Positions 1 through 7,332 of a DNA stretch of 13,222 nt are shown in pieces. The first letter of the stretch is position 1, and each line of letters opens with the position of its first letter. Made by a program: the position numbers and the translations under genes. Location: positions 1 through 13,222 of the forward strand of contig CAXUEX010000077.1 in the NCBI GenBank assembly GCA_964250215.1. The letters run 5' to 3'. Source of the stretch: DAIDJM01 sp964250215. GTDB taxonomy: Bacteria; Pseudomonadota; Alphaproteobacteria; Acetobacterales; Acetobacteraceae. The notes beneath the pieces were generated by a model. The model had not been told where the DNA came from, made no database searches, and worked only from the letters and a program-made list of their open reading frames with translations.

Positions 1-357
1 CGCGAAACGCCAGCCCAGCAGCAGCATGGCCACGGCCGCCGCCTGCCGCGCGGGAACGGCGCTCACGCCGCACGCCGCCGCAAGCCACGCCAGTTCCCGT
101 CGCCCGCACGAGCCGTCCGCATCGTCGCGCCAGGCCAGGCCCGCCAGCATCGCCCAGGCCGCGGCGCAGAACGCACCGTTTTCCAGCACGCCCCCGGTCA
201 CCAGCGCCAGCCCATCGGCGCCCGGCCGCACGCCGGTGCGCACCACGTTGCCCCAATAGGGGAGCCCCACGATCAGCAGGCTCCAACGCCGCGCCTGCGC
301 CAGGCCGAACGCCGCCGCCGCCGCGCGACCAACCACCAAGTATCGCTTGCCCGCCAT
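1..357 (-). CDS. partial uncharacterised membrane-associated protein, N-terminal part (runs off left edge)
   Basis: An open minus-strand frame begins at an ATG at 357 (MAGKRYLVVGRAAA) and stays open for 119 codons to the window edge, so only the N-terminal part is visible. The protein is Ala/Leu/Gly-rich and has at least one strongly hydrophobic stretch (WSLLIVGLPYWG, about residues 24-35). Further hydrophobic segments near 55-75 and 100-118 suggest an integral membrane protein. GC at the third codon position is high, as expected for a real gene here. I do not recognise the family. Its position beside a polysaccharide locus makes a surface-glycan role possible, but that is context only. The start is preceded by no more than a weak ribosome-binding site (GCAGGC-like). 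The overlapping plus-strand ORF at 26-259 has poor composition and is taken as a shadow. Confidence 0.5.
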   Translation of the reverse strand, partial: MAGKRYLVVGRAAAAAFGLAQARRWSLLIVGLPYWGNVVRTGVRPGADGLALVTGGVLENGAFCAAAWAMLAGLAWRDDADGSCGRRELAWLAAACGVSAVPARQAAAVAMLLLGWRFA

Positions 358-434
358 GAAAAAGCCTGCTTAACCTCATTTCGTAACGTCTCGTTTTATA
401 CAAGCTGCAAGTTGTTTTAGAAAGGCGCGCTTCG
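358..434. promoter_or_regulatory. AT-richer divergent intergenic region
   Basis: These 77 bp separate the minus-strand ORF that starts at 357 from the plus-strand small ORF that starts at 435. The stretch is clearly richer in A/T than its surroundings and holds TATACA at 397-402, a possible -10 element for the rightward gene. No well-spaced -35 hexamer is visible. AAAGG at 421-425 lies about 10 nt before the 435 ATG and is a plausible ribosome-binding site. It is called a divergent promoter region from arrangement and composition, not from a clear consensus promoter. Confidence 0.35.
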
Positions 435-638
435 ATGTTGAGGATTTTGCTCGCGGCTGGTTGCATCACCGTGCTGTCCGGCATGGCGTTGGCCCAAGAA
501 CCTGTGGCCCGGCATCATCACGGCGCGCCAGCCCCCCTTCTGGCCGCCGGCCTGCCGGCGTTCGCCGCCCTGGGCGGCGGCGCCGCGGCGCTGCGCCTGA
601 TCCGCAACCGCCGCAAATCCCCGCCGGCCGCTGACTAA
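435..638 (+). CDS. small secreted protein with C-terminal anchor-like segment
   Basis: This 67-residue ORF starts with ATG after an AAAGG ribosome-binding site. Residues 1-21 (MLRILLAAGCITVLSGMALAQ) look like a Sec signal peptide with an AxA-type cleavage site. A short His-rich linker (RHHHGAPAP) follows, then a Pro-led hydrophobic stretch (PLLAAGLPAFAALGGG, about 34-49) and a basic tail (RNRRK). The layout of proline, hydrophobic helix and basic end resembles PEP-CTERM-type sorting tails and the PAPLxGAGLP-type anchors of small alphaproteobacterial proteins, but it lacks the exact PEP motif, so sorting by an exosortase is not shown. No function is known. The overlapping long minus-strand frame is compositionally poor. 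Confidence 0.6.
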   Translation: MLRILLAAGCITVLSGMALAQEPVARHHHGAPAPLLAAGLPAFAALGGGAAALRLIRNRRKSPPAAD

Positions 639-889
639 ACTTCGCGCCGCCCGGCGATTGCAGACGGTAGGTCCGCACCTCGTAATCGTCGTTCGCGCCG
701 AGCAAATCGGTGAACGCGCCCGAGAGCCGATCGAAAACGGCGTCCGTTCCATCGAGGGCTTGCGGTCGCAGCGTTCGTTCGTGTCGTACACCACCACCGC
801 TGTGCCGCGCGATCTGCGGAATGGTGAACGTGAACCCCTCGCGTTGCACAACCTCCAGTTGCCGAATAGGTGAGAGATTGCTACCGGCC
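636..889 (-). pseudogene. probable frame-broken gene remnant downstream of the O-antigen ligase
   Basis: Directly after the stop of the O-antigen ligase-like gene (890), the minus strand reads protein-like sequence but in two frames. One frame gives SPIRQLEVVQREGFTFTIPQ and, further on, DGTDAVFDRLSGAFTDLLGA and NDDYEVRTYRLQSPG, with high third-position GC. Between them (about 780-805) that frame degrades to GGGVRHE, while the next frame reads TAVVVYDTNE with better codon use. No ATG start is present; only a GTG at 849 opens the first frame, which then runs on without a natural end into the small gene at 435-638. This fits a frameshifted or decayed gene, or sequencing errors in a real one. I do not recognise the family. 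Confidence 0.3.
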
Positions 890-2185
890 TCACAAGCCTG
901 TCCCCTCCCGCGCCGTCTCCGCCGTCGTCAGATCGCCAAGATGCGCCCGCATCGCCGCCAACACGGTCAGCAGCAGCCACACCGTGCCCCAGAAATGCAC
1001 GGTCATGCCCACCAGGAAGAAGAAGAACACCAGGATCCCGAGCGCCCGGCCCAGCCGCACATCGCGCACACCCATGTCGCCGGCTTGCCGCACCGGGCGG
1101 TAACAGGCGAACAGCAGCGTGGCCGCGAACAGCGCCGAGCCGACGACGCCGAAATTGGCCGCTGAAGCCAACCAGAAACAATCGATGGTGTTGTTCACGT
1201 GGAACTGCGCCGCGAAGCCGCTCTCCAGCCCCAGGCCGAACAGCGGCTTGGCCATCACCAGCGGCCCGACCACGTTCCAGATCAGCAACCGATAGAACCC
1301 GTCCTGCGGCACCGCGCTTGTGTGCAGGATCAGGAACGAGAACGGCGTGGGATGCAGCGCGAACAGCGCGCCCAGCAGCACCGCCCAAACGGCGAACAGC
1401 AGCCACCACCGGCCGGCGAACGAGGCCGTCAGCTTGTGGTAAATCAGGAAGGCGAAGGAAAGCACCAGCCCCAGGATCGGCGCCGAGGAATTGGAGGTAA
1501 CCAGCCCCGTCAGGCTGCCGGCCAGCACCAGCAAGCGCAACGGCCCCGACATCAGCATCACGGCGAACAGCGCGCCGATGGCGCAGACATTGCCGAGCTG
1601 GATCGGATGCTCCTGCGCGCCCAGCGCCCGCATCAGCCCGTGCCGGTAATCCTCCTGCCACGGCTGGTCGTAGCCGGTGAGGGAATCGGCGAGATCGTGC
1701 AGAACCGGGCGGTGGGCGATCACATCCAGCACCGAGAGCGCGCCATCCACCGCAATCACCACCGCCAGGAATCGCGCCAACGCCAGCGCCTCGCCCGGCC
1801 GGCCCAGCGCGGTGCGGATCAGAAACCAACTGCCACAGAATTCCAGCACCATCACGCCGGCGCCGACCACGGCCCGATCGATGCCCTGCGTCATGCTGAT
1901 CGCCAGAAACATCCAGAATCCGGCCAGCAGCACAATGAAATCGGCCGCGCCAAAGCGGAACGCCGGCAGGTGCCCGCGCAACAACCGCCACACGATCGCC
2001 GGCAGCGCCGCGAGCAGCACCAGCCGCGGCGCCGTGAGCAGCACGCCGCCCGGCCGCAAATTCAGCCCCTGCGGCAGCATGGCGGCGAAGACCAGCAGCG
2101 CGGGCAGCAGCGGCAACCGGCGCCGCACGGCCGGCCGCGTCTCCACCGCAAGCTCCGCCGCTGGCGGCTCGAACAAATCCACCAT
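890..2185 (-). CDS. O-antigen ligase / polymerase-like membrane protein (Wzy_C family)
   Basis: This is a 431-residue polytopic membrane protein with about ten hydrophobic segments and a central loop of roughly residues 155-195. The family signature is near the C-terminus: KPLFGLGLESGF (313-324), then HVNNTIDCFWL (329-339) and NFGVVGSALF, matching the PLfGvGlgnf...HNxyl...lGiiG pattern of O-antigen ligases and Wzy-type polymerases, though the usual HN pair is HVNN here. Such proteins join or polymerise undecaprenyl-linked glycans at the periplasmic face. I chose the ATG at 2185 because it lies 14 nt after the upstream glycosyltransferase stop; the frame is open to 2338, but that extension lies inside the neighbouring gene. 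Ligase and polymerase cannot be told apart from sequence. It is probably cotranscribed with the gene at 2200-3465. Confidence 0.8.
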   Translation of the reverse strand: MVDLFEPPAAELAVETRPAVRRRLPLLPALLVFAAMLPQGLNLRPGGVLLTAPRLVLLAALPAIVWRLLRGHLPAFRFGAADFIVLLAGFWMFLAISMTQGIDRAVVGAGVMVLEFCGSWFLIRTALGRPGEALALARFLAVVIAVDGALSVLDVIAHRPVLHDLADSLTGYDQPWQEDYRHGLMRALGAQEHPIQLGNVCAIGALFAVMLMSGPLRLLVLAGSLTGLVTSNSSAPILGLVLSFAFLIYHKLTASFAGRWWLLFAVWAVLLGALFALHPTPFSFLILHTSAVPQDGFYRLLIWNVVGPLVMAKPLFGLGLESGFAAQFHVNNTIDCFWLASAANFGVVGSALFAATLLFACYRPVRQAGDMGVRDVRLGRALGILVFFFFLVGMTVHFWGTVWLLLTVLAAMRAHLGDLTTAETAREGTGL

Positions 2186-2199
2186 GCCGGAATCGCCGA

Positions 2200-3465
2200 T
2201 CAATCCGCCCACACCTCGGCGCGCAGCGCGCCCGCGATCGCATCCAGACAAGGATAAGGGGCTGTTTCCAGGAACGACGGCCGCAAGCTCGCCTGCCCCC
2301 AAGCCGCCCCCGGCGCCGCCTCGAACGCGGCACAGCATTCCGCTAGCGCATCGGCCAGCGTGTCGCCACCGATGTCACGAACCGAAACGATGTTCGGGTG
2401 GCTCGCGCTCAGATCCTTGCCGGTAAAGCCATTGGTGATCGTGCGCACCCCGAAATGCGCCATCTCCAGCGGCGGATAGCTGGGATGCGGCGACGCCATC
2501 AACGAAACCCCCACCGCCGATTCACGCAGCAACGCCGCATACGCCGGCAACGGCAGCTTGCCGCGCGACCGCATCGCCCGCCCCGACGCGAACGGCACGG
2601 GCCGGTGCGGCAGTCCGGCCGAAACCACCTCCCAACCGGCATATTGCGGATAGCGTTCCGCCCAGCGCCGCAACCCCTTCACCAACGCCGGAAAACAATT
2701 GCGCGGGATCGAAGCCCGCCCGTACACCAGCACGATCCTCGCCTTCTCGGGCGCGCCGCTTGCCAGGAACGGCCGCAGCGCCGCGGATAGCTGCGGCTCG
2801 AACACGAACTCGCGCGCCACACGATGGCCCTGCGCCAGAAAATACCCGTGCAGCTCGTGGCTGTTGAAAATCCCCCAGCACGGCCAGTCGAGATCGAAGG
2901 CCGCGCGCGCCATCATGTGCGTGGACGACATCGGATAGAACAGCGGCTCGTACTCCTGGATCGGATACAGCAGTGGCATCGCAGCACCCCCGAACCGACG
3001 CTGCTGTTCGCGCAGCAACGGCACCAGATTGAGCACGATCCAGCTATGAAAGCCCATGAACACATCGCCGCGCCGCACGCCCACGCGCGGCACCCATTCC
3101 GTTCTAGGCACAATCTCGATGGCGCCCGGATCGATGCCGGCCGCGCGCGCCGCCTTCTCGACCACGCTCCGGTCCTGCAACGGGCCGAATTCATCCAGCA
3201 GGATGCGCAGCTCCGCCCCGGTGCGGCCGCCGATGCCCAGCAGCAATTCGATCCCGGTCGCGATGCCGCCGAACGCCATGCCGGGTTCCACATGCGGGAT
3301 CACCAGGTTCAGCCGGCGCCCGCCAGCCGGATCGGCCACGAAGGCATATTCGTGCAGCGCGATGTCTTCCAACGGTGGCGCCGCCGCCCACTCGCGCGCC
3401 CGGATCGCCGCCTGCCGCAGCGGATCCGGCAGCGCGCGCTTGATAATTTCCCGCAATGAAACCAA
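2200..3465 (-). CDS. WsaF-like family GT4 glycosyltransferase
   Basis: The predicted cytoplasmic glycosyltransferase of 421 residues resembles the rhamnosyltransferase WsaF. The N-terminal domain has the strand RLNLVIPHVEPGMAFGG (51-67) and a second typical block around YPIQEYEPLFYPMSS (168-181). The C-terminal Rossmann domain has ARIVLVYGRASIPRN (242-256) and the nucleotide-sugar region SPHPSYPPLEMAHFGVRTI (325-343), whose E and following strand are the conserved GT4 feature. Rhamnose transfer is inferred from family resemblance only. The frame is open to a TTG at 3561, but the first 32 residues look non-native. The TTG at 3465 is preceded by AGGGG at good spacing, so I use that. It diverges from the flippase and precedes the ligase by 14 nt. 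Confidence 0.78.
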   Translation of the reverse strand: MVSLREIIKRALPDPLRQAAIRAREWAAAPPLEDIALHEYAFVADPAGGRRLNLVIPHVEPGMAFGGIATGIELLLGIGGRTGAELRILLDEFGPLQDRSVVEKAARAAGIDPGAIEIVPRTEWVPRVGVRRGDVFMGFHSWIVLNLVPLLREQQRRFGGAAMPLLYPIQEYEPLFYPMSSTHMMARAAFDLDWPCWGIFNSHELHGYFLAQGHRVAREFVFEPQLSAALRPFLASGAPEKARIVLVYGRASIPRNCFPALVKGLRRWAERYPQYAGWEVVSAGLPHRPVPFASGRAMRSRGKLPLPAYAALLRESAVGVSLMASPHPSYPPLEMAHFGVRTITNGFTGKDLSASHPNIVSVRDIGGDTLADALAECCAAFEAAPGAAWGQASLRPSFLETAPYPCLDAIAGALRAEVWAD

Positions 3466-3583
3466 TTTCGTCCCCTGGGCCTCGTCTTTGTAAAAGCGGC
3501 CCGCGGCCCCAGCCGGATGCAGGGCGGAGACCCTGGCCTCCCTTCTGGCCACAAACCGCAACCGCGCGTAAAGCCCTTTCCCG
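3466..3583. promoter_or_regulatory. divergent intergenic region between glycosyltransferase and flippase
   Basis: About 118 bp separate the preferred starts of the leftward glycosyltransferase and the rightward flippase, and it must hold both promoters if they are transcribed separately. I see the ribosome-binding site AGGGG for the leftward gene but no consensus -35/-10 pair. If the glycosyltransferase starts at 3561 instead, only 22 bp remain. Confidence 0.3.
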
Positions 3584-5065
3584 ATGAACCGCGCTCTCGA
3601 AGCCGCCCCAAGCCGCGGCGCGCTGCTCTATTTCGGTGCCGCGCTGCTTTCGCAAGCCTCCGGACTGCTGCGCTACGTCGCACTCGCGCGCCTGCTGGGG
3701 CCCGCGCAGCTCGGTCTCGCCGCCGCGCTCACCGTCACCGGTAGCTTCTTCGAATTCGTCAGCGACACCGGCAGCGACCGCTTCCTGATCCAGGACCGCG
3801 ACGGCGATCTGCCGGCCGTGCAGCGCCTGGTACAGCTCGTCTATGTCAGCCGCGGCACGGTGGTGGCGCTGCTGCTGGCCGGCTTCGCGCTGCCGATCGC
3901 GCGCATCTATGGCACGCCCACGCTCGCCGCCGGCATCGCCTGGTTGGCACTCTCCCCGGCGATCGCCGGCCTGCTGCATCTGGATATCCGGCGCCTGCAG
4001 CGCCAGCACGATTTCCGGCCCGAGGCGATCTGCACCGCGGCAGCCGACACGGCGGGGCTGCTCGCGGCCATCGCCGCCGCATGGTGGCTCCGCAGTTTCG
4101 TGGCCGTGGCTTGCGGCTTCGTGGTGCGCTCGGCCGTGCTCGTGGCGGCCTCGCACCAAATCGCCCGCCGTCCCTACCGGCTGGGGTGGGACCGCGAGCA
4201 CGCGCCCCGGCTGGCCCGCTTCGCCGCGCCGCTGATGCTGAACGGACTCGCGCTGTTCCTGGTGTCGCAAGGCGACCGCGTGCTCGTCGCCAACCGGCTC
4301 GGCGTTACCGCGCTCGGTTATTATGCGGCCATCCTGTTGCTGATCCTCTATCCGTCCAACGTGATCGCGAATTATTTGCACACGCTGTTCGTGCCGCGCA
4401 TCGCCGCGCTGCGCGACACGCCGGCCGAGCGCAACCGCCTGGCCGACCGTTTCGGCGGCCTTACGCTTCTGCTCGCGGTGCTGATGGCCTGCGGCTTCGT
4501 GCTGGTGGCGCCCCCCGCCGTGCCGCTGCTGTTTGGCCGGCGCTTCGCCCAGAGCGCCACGCTGATCGGCCTGATCGGCCTGTTGCAGGCCACCCGTTTC
4601 CTGCTCTCCTGGCCTACCACCGTGGCGCTCGCCATGGGCCGCACCACCACCGTGCTGGTGGCCAATCTGTGCCACATCGCGATCGTTCCAGGCGCGCTGC
4701 TGGGGCTCGTGCTGATCGGCGGCTTGCCCGGCATCGTCGCCGGCTTTCTGCTCACCGAAATTGGTGCGGCCGCCGTCGCGGTGCGGCTGCTGAACCGCGC
4801 CACCGGCGAGCCCTGGACACGCGGCATGCCGCGCCTTGGCCTGCTGCTACTCGCCGCCGTGCCGATCCTGGGCTGGGGAGAAGCGATCGACGGCGCCCAC
4901 TGGCTCCGCGCCGCCGCGATGCTGGCCGCCATGGCCGCGTTGCTCGCCTGGATGGTGCGCCGGGAGGCCGCTTCGATCGAAACCGAACTCGCCGTGCCGC
5001 GCCACGCAGCCGTCACCTGGTTGCGCGCGAACTGGCCGCGTTTCCGGGCCGCAGGCGGCAACTGA
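3584..5065 (+). CDS. Wzx-type polysaccharide flippase (MOP superfamily)
   Basis: This 493-residue protein has about twelve to fourteen hydrophobic helices spread over its full length, as in the polysaccharide-transport branch of the MOP/MATE-like superfamily. Recognisable features are the N-terminal YFGAALLSQASGLLRYVALARLLGP (16-40), the family's opening helix with a following Arg-rich turn, and FAAPLMLNGLALF with QGDRVLVANRLGVTALGYYA in the middle, typical of Wzx/RfbX second halves. It would move undecaprenyl-linked oligosaccharide across the inner membrane, upstream of the ligase encoded on the other strand. The ATG at 3584 is the natural start; its ribosome-binding site is weak. It ends 2 nt before the stop codon of the convergent TVP38-like gene. 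The exact substrate cannot be read from the sequence. Confidence 0.85.
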   Translation: MNRALEAAPSRGALLYFGAALLSQASGLLRYVALARLLGPAQLGLAAALTVTGSFFEFVSDTGSDRFLIQDRDGDLPAVQRLVQLVYVSRGTVVALLLAGFALPIARIYGTPTLAAGIAWLALSPAIAGLLHLDIRRLQRQHDFRPEAICTAAADTAGLLAAIAAAWWLRSFVAVACGFVVRSAVLVAASHQIARRPYRLGWDREHAPRLARFAAPLMLNGLALFLVSQGDRVLVANRLGVTALGYYAAILLLILYPSNVIANYLHTLFVPRIAALRDTPAERNRLADRFGGLTLLLAVLMACGFVLVAPPAVPLLFGRRFAQSATLIGLIGLLQATRFLLSWPTTVALAMGRTTTVLVANLCHIAIVPGALLGLVLIGGLPGIVAGFLLTEIGAAAVAVRLLNRATGEPWTRGMPRLGLLLLAAVPILGWGEAIDGAHWLRAAAMLAAMAALLAWMVRREAASIETELAVPRHAAVTWLRANWPRFRAAGGN

Positions 5066-5067
5066 GG

Positions 5068-5721
5068 CTAGGCGTCCCGCATCCGCCGCATCAGGCCCAA
5101 CTCCAGCAGCAGCGAAGCCGCGAACAGCGCCGCGGCAATGCCAAACTGCGTGCCCCGTTGCACCTGCACCCCCGCGCCGAGCAGCGCGAACACCGCCGTC
5201 TGCGGCAGATAGCCCAGCGCCGATCCGGCAACGAACGGCACCGGCCGCAACGCCACCGCGCCGGCCGCCAGGCTCAGCAGCGTGTTGTTCCCTATCGGCA
5301 ACAGACGCAGCATCAGCGTGGCGTGAAACGGATGCGCCCGCAGCCGCGCCTGCCAGCCGGGCCAGCGCGCGGCGATCCGCCGTGTGGTCCAGCCACGCGC
5401 GAAGCCCGCGGCCACCGCGTAATCCAAGGCGCAGCCAAGCAACTGCGCCGTCAAGGCCAACCCGCCGCCCAGAAACGGGCCGAACGCGAAGCCACCCGCG
5501 AAAGCCACCGCCTGGCGCGGCACGCCGGCCGCGGTGAGCAGCGCGCCACCCGCCACCAGCACAAGAATGCCGCGCGGCCCCGCTGGCAAGTGCAGCAGCG
5601 CCGGGGCGGTGCGCCGCAGCAGCACCACGGCCGCGACCAATATCAGCGCCACGAAAACGCCGCGCAGCGCCGGCGCCAGCCATCCGCTCGGCGCCAGCGC
5701 GGGATCAGCCGGTAGAGCCAA
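5068..5721 (-). CDS. TVP38/TMEM64 (DedA-related, SNARE_assoc) family membrane protein
   Basis: A protein of about 217 residues with five to six hydrophobic segments. The core VTT/SNARE_assoc signature is visible: FAGGFAFGPFLGGGLALTAQ, the re-entrant GGxxFG element, followed by FHATLMLRLLPIGNNTLLSL and AAGAVALRPVPFVAGSALGYLP, with the conserved R..P..N and AGA...F...S.lG.lP spacing. Relatives act in membrane lipid scrambling or envelope homeostasis, but the role of this member is unknown. The frame is open to 5811, inside dut. I prefer the TTG at 5721, preceded by a GGAGG ribosome-binding site about 6 nt away, giving a 17-nt overlap with the dut end and suggesting translational coupling. It is the last gene of the ubiE-coaBC-dut operon. 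Confidence 0.78.
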   Translation of the reverse strand: MALPADPALAPSGWLAPALRGVFVALILVAAVVLLRRTAPALLHLPAGPRGILVLVAGGALLTAAGVPRQAVAFAGGFAFGPFLGGGLALTAQLLGCALDYAVAAGFARGWTTRRIAARWPGWQARLRAHPFHATLMLRLLPIGNNTLLSLAAGAVALRPVPFVAGSALGYLPQTAVFALLGAGVQVQRGTQFGIAAALFAASLLLELGLMRRMRDA

Positions 5722-6154
5722 ATCCCCCCTCCCCGCGCGCCGACTCCGCTGTAAATTCCGATACCGGAACAAGCTCCGGCCGAACCACCGGCACGAACAG
5801 CAATTGCGCAAACCGTTCGCCCGGTTCCAGGCAAACCGGCGCGATGCCGCGATTCCACGCGCTCACCAGGATCGGGCCCTGATAATCGGAATCGATGAGC
5901 CCGACGAGGTTGCCCAGAACCAGCCCGCGCCGGTGCCCCATGCCGGAGCGCGGCAGCACCAAAGCGGCCACCCCGGCATCGGCAATGTGCAGCGCGAAAC
6001 CCGCCGAAATCAGCGCCGGCGTCGCACCCGGGGCGATTTCCAGCCTGGCATCCACGCAGGCATGCAGATCGATCGCCGCCGCACCCGCGCTATGGAAACG
6101 TGGCAGTCCCCATTCGTGCAGCCGCGCATCGAGCACGCGAAGCTCCACCCGCAT
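5705..6154 (-). CDS. dut: deoxyuridine 5'-triphosphate nucleotidohydrolase (dUTPase)
   Basis: The 149-residue protein has the normal length of a trimeric dUTPase and all five motifs in order: AGAAAIDLHA (23-32), PRSGMGHRRGL (68-78), GNLVGLIDSDYQG (81-93) with the catalytic Asp in motif 3, PGERFAQLLF (111-120) and the C-terminal RGEGGFGSTG (140-149) that closes over the substrate. It hydrolyses dUTP to dUMP and pyrophosphate, keeping uracil out of DNA and supplying dTMP synthesis. The ATG at 6154 shares its A with the TGA stop of coaBC (TGATG), so translation is probably coupled. Motif 2 has GHRRG where many homologues have a K-H-G arrangement, a small variation. Confidence 0.96.
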   Translation of the reverse strand: MRVELRVLDARLHEWGLPRFHSAGAAAIDLHACVDARLEIAPGATPALISAGFALHIADAGVAALVLPRSGMGHRRGLVLGNLVGLIDSDYQGPILVSAWNRGIAPVCLEPGERFAQLLFVPVVRPELVPVSEFTAESARGEGGFGSTG

Positions 6155-7332
6155 CAGGAAAGCGCCGCCGCGATCTTCTCCGCCAGGCGCGATGCCACGT
6201 CCGCCTTCGGCAGATCGGGCCAATCCTCCCGCGCGTTGCCGGTAATCAGCGTCACGGTATTGCGCGCGCCGCCCATGATGCCGGTTTCCGGCCGCACGTC
6301 GTTCGCCACCATCCAGTCCGCCCCCTTGCGCACGCGCTTCTCCGCTGCCTGCGCCACCAGATCTTCGGTTTCCGCCGCGAAGCCCACCACCAGCTTCGGA
6401 CGATCGGCGCCCCCCGCGATGCTCGCCAGAATGTCCGGCGTCGGCACCAGGCGCAGCTCCGGGGCACGCGGCTTTTTCAACTTTGAAGTCGCAACCGCAT
6501 CGGCGCGCCAATCGGCCACCGCGGCGGCGAACACCGCCGCATCGGCCGGCAACGCCGCCTGGCACGCCGCCAGCATCTCGGCCGCGGTGGAAACCGCCAC
6601 CATCCGCACGCCGGCCGGCGCTTCCAGGCACACGGGCCCGCTCACCAGTGTCACGCGTGCGCCGCGCGCAGCCAGCGCCGCCGCGATCGCGAAACCCTGC
6701 CGCCCGCTGCTGCGATTGCCCAGATAACGCACCGGATCGATCGGTTCCTGCGTCGGCCCCGCCGTCACCAGCACGTGCCGGCCCGCGAGCGCGCGCGATC
6801 CCGCCAGCGCCGTTTCGATCGCCGCCAAAATTGCCGGCGGTTCGGCCAACCGGCCGAAACCGAATTCGTGGCAGGCCATCGCGCCTTCTTCCGGCCCGAC
6901 AACAAGAACGCCGCGCTCGCGCAGCACGCCCATGTTGGCCACCGTCGCCGGATGCTGCCACATGCGCACATTCATCGCCGGCGCCACCAGCACCGGCTTG
7001 TCGGTGGCCAGCAGCAGCGTGCCAGCCAGATCGCGCGCCAGCCCGGCCGCCATGCCGGCCAGCAGATCGGCCGTGGCCGGCGCCACCACCACCAGATCGG
7101 CCGCGCGCGAAAGCTCGATATGGCCCATTTCGCTCTCGTCGGTGAGCGACCACAAATCCTGGTACACGCGGTTGCCGGTGAGCGCCTGCAACGAAAGCGG
7201 CGTTATGAACCGCGCCCCGGCTTCGGTCAGCACCGCGGTCACGCCGATGCCGGATTTCTCCAGCAGCCGCACCAGTTCCAGCGATTTGTAGGCGGCGATG
7301 CCACCACCCACGATCAGCAGAACGCGCTTCAA
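6154..7332 (-). CDS. coaBC: bifunctional phosphopantothenoylcysteine decarboxylase / phosphopantothenate-cysteine ligase
   Basis: The 392-residue protein is a full-length two-domain CoaBC (Dfp). The CoaC half shows the flavin-binding GGGIAAYKS (9-17), the active-site His in HIELSRAADL (H71), PAMNVRMW (118-125) and the catalytic Cys in AMACHEFGFGRL (C154). The CoaB half begins near 185 and carries PTQEPIDPVRYLGNRSSGRQ (N206), AAVADWR and the KLKK motif (284-287). It carries out two steps of coenzyme A synthesis: CTP-dependent addition of cysteine to 4'-phosphopantothenate, then FMN-dependent decarboxylation. The start is a TTG at 7332 that overlaps the ubiE stop by 4 nt (TTGA), a coupled junction. 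MACHEF in place of the more common MACGE/MACNE looks like tolerated variation. Confidence 0.96.
   Translation of the reverse strand: MKRVLLIVGGGIAAYKSLELVRLLEKSGIGVTAVLTEAGARFITPLSLQALTGNRVYQDLWSLTDESEMGHIELSRAADLVVVAPATADLLAGMAAGLARDLAGTLLLATDKPVLVAPAMNVRMWQHPATVANMGVLRERGVLVVGPEEGAMACHEFGFGRLAEPPAILAAIETALAGSRALAGRHVLVTAGPTQEPIDPVRYLGNRSSGRQGFAIAAALAARGARVTLVSGPVCLEAPAGVRMVAVSTAAEMLAACQAALPADAAVFAAAVADWRADAVATSKLKKPRAPELRLVPTPDILASIAGGADRPKLVVGFAAETEDLVAQAAEKRVRKGADWMVANDVRPETGIMGGARNTVTLITGNAREDWPDLPKADVASRLAEKIAAALS

Noticed and set aside
1199..2257. A 352-residue plus-strand ORF.
   Set aside because: Gln/Arg/His-rich antisense shadow of the ligase gene with no hydrophobic core or domain.
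417..2333. A 638-residue minus-strand frame.
   Set aside because: Arg/Ala/Gly-rich shadow of the O-antigen ligase gene in another frame, with no domain seen. Only its 636-889 part has protein-like sequence, reported separately.
3191..4675. A 494-residue minus-strand ORF across the flippase.
   Set aside because: Gln/Arg/Gly-rich antisense shadow that joins out-of-frame glycosyltransferase sequence; no family features.
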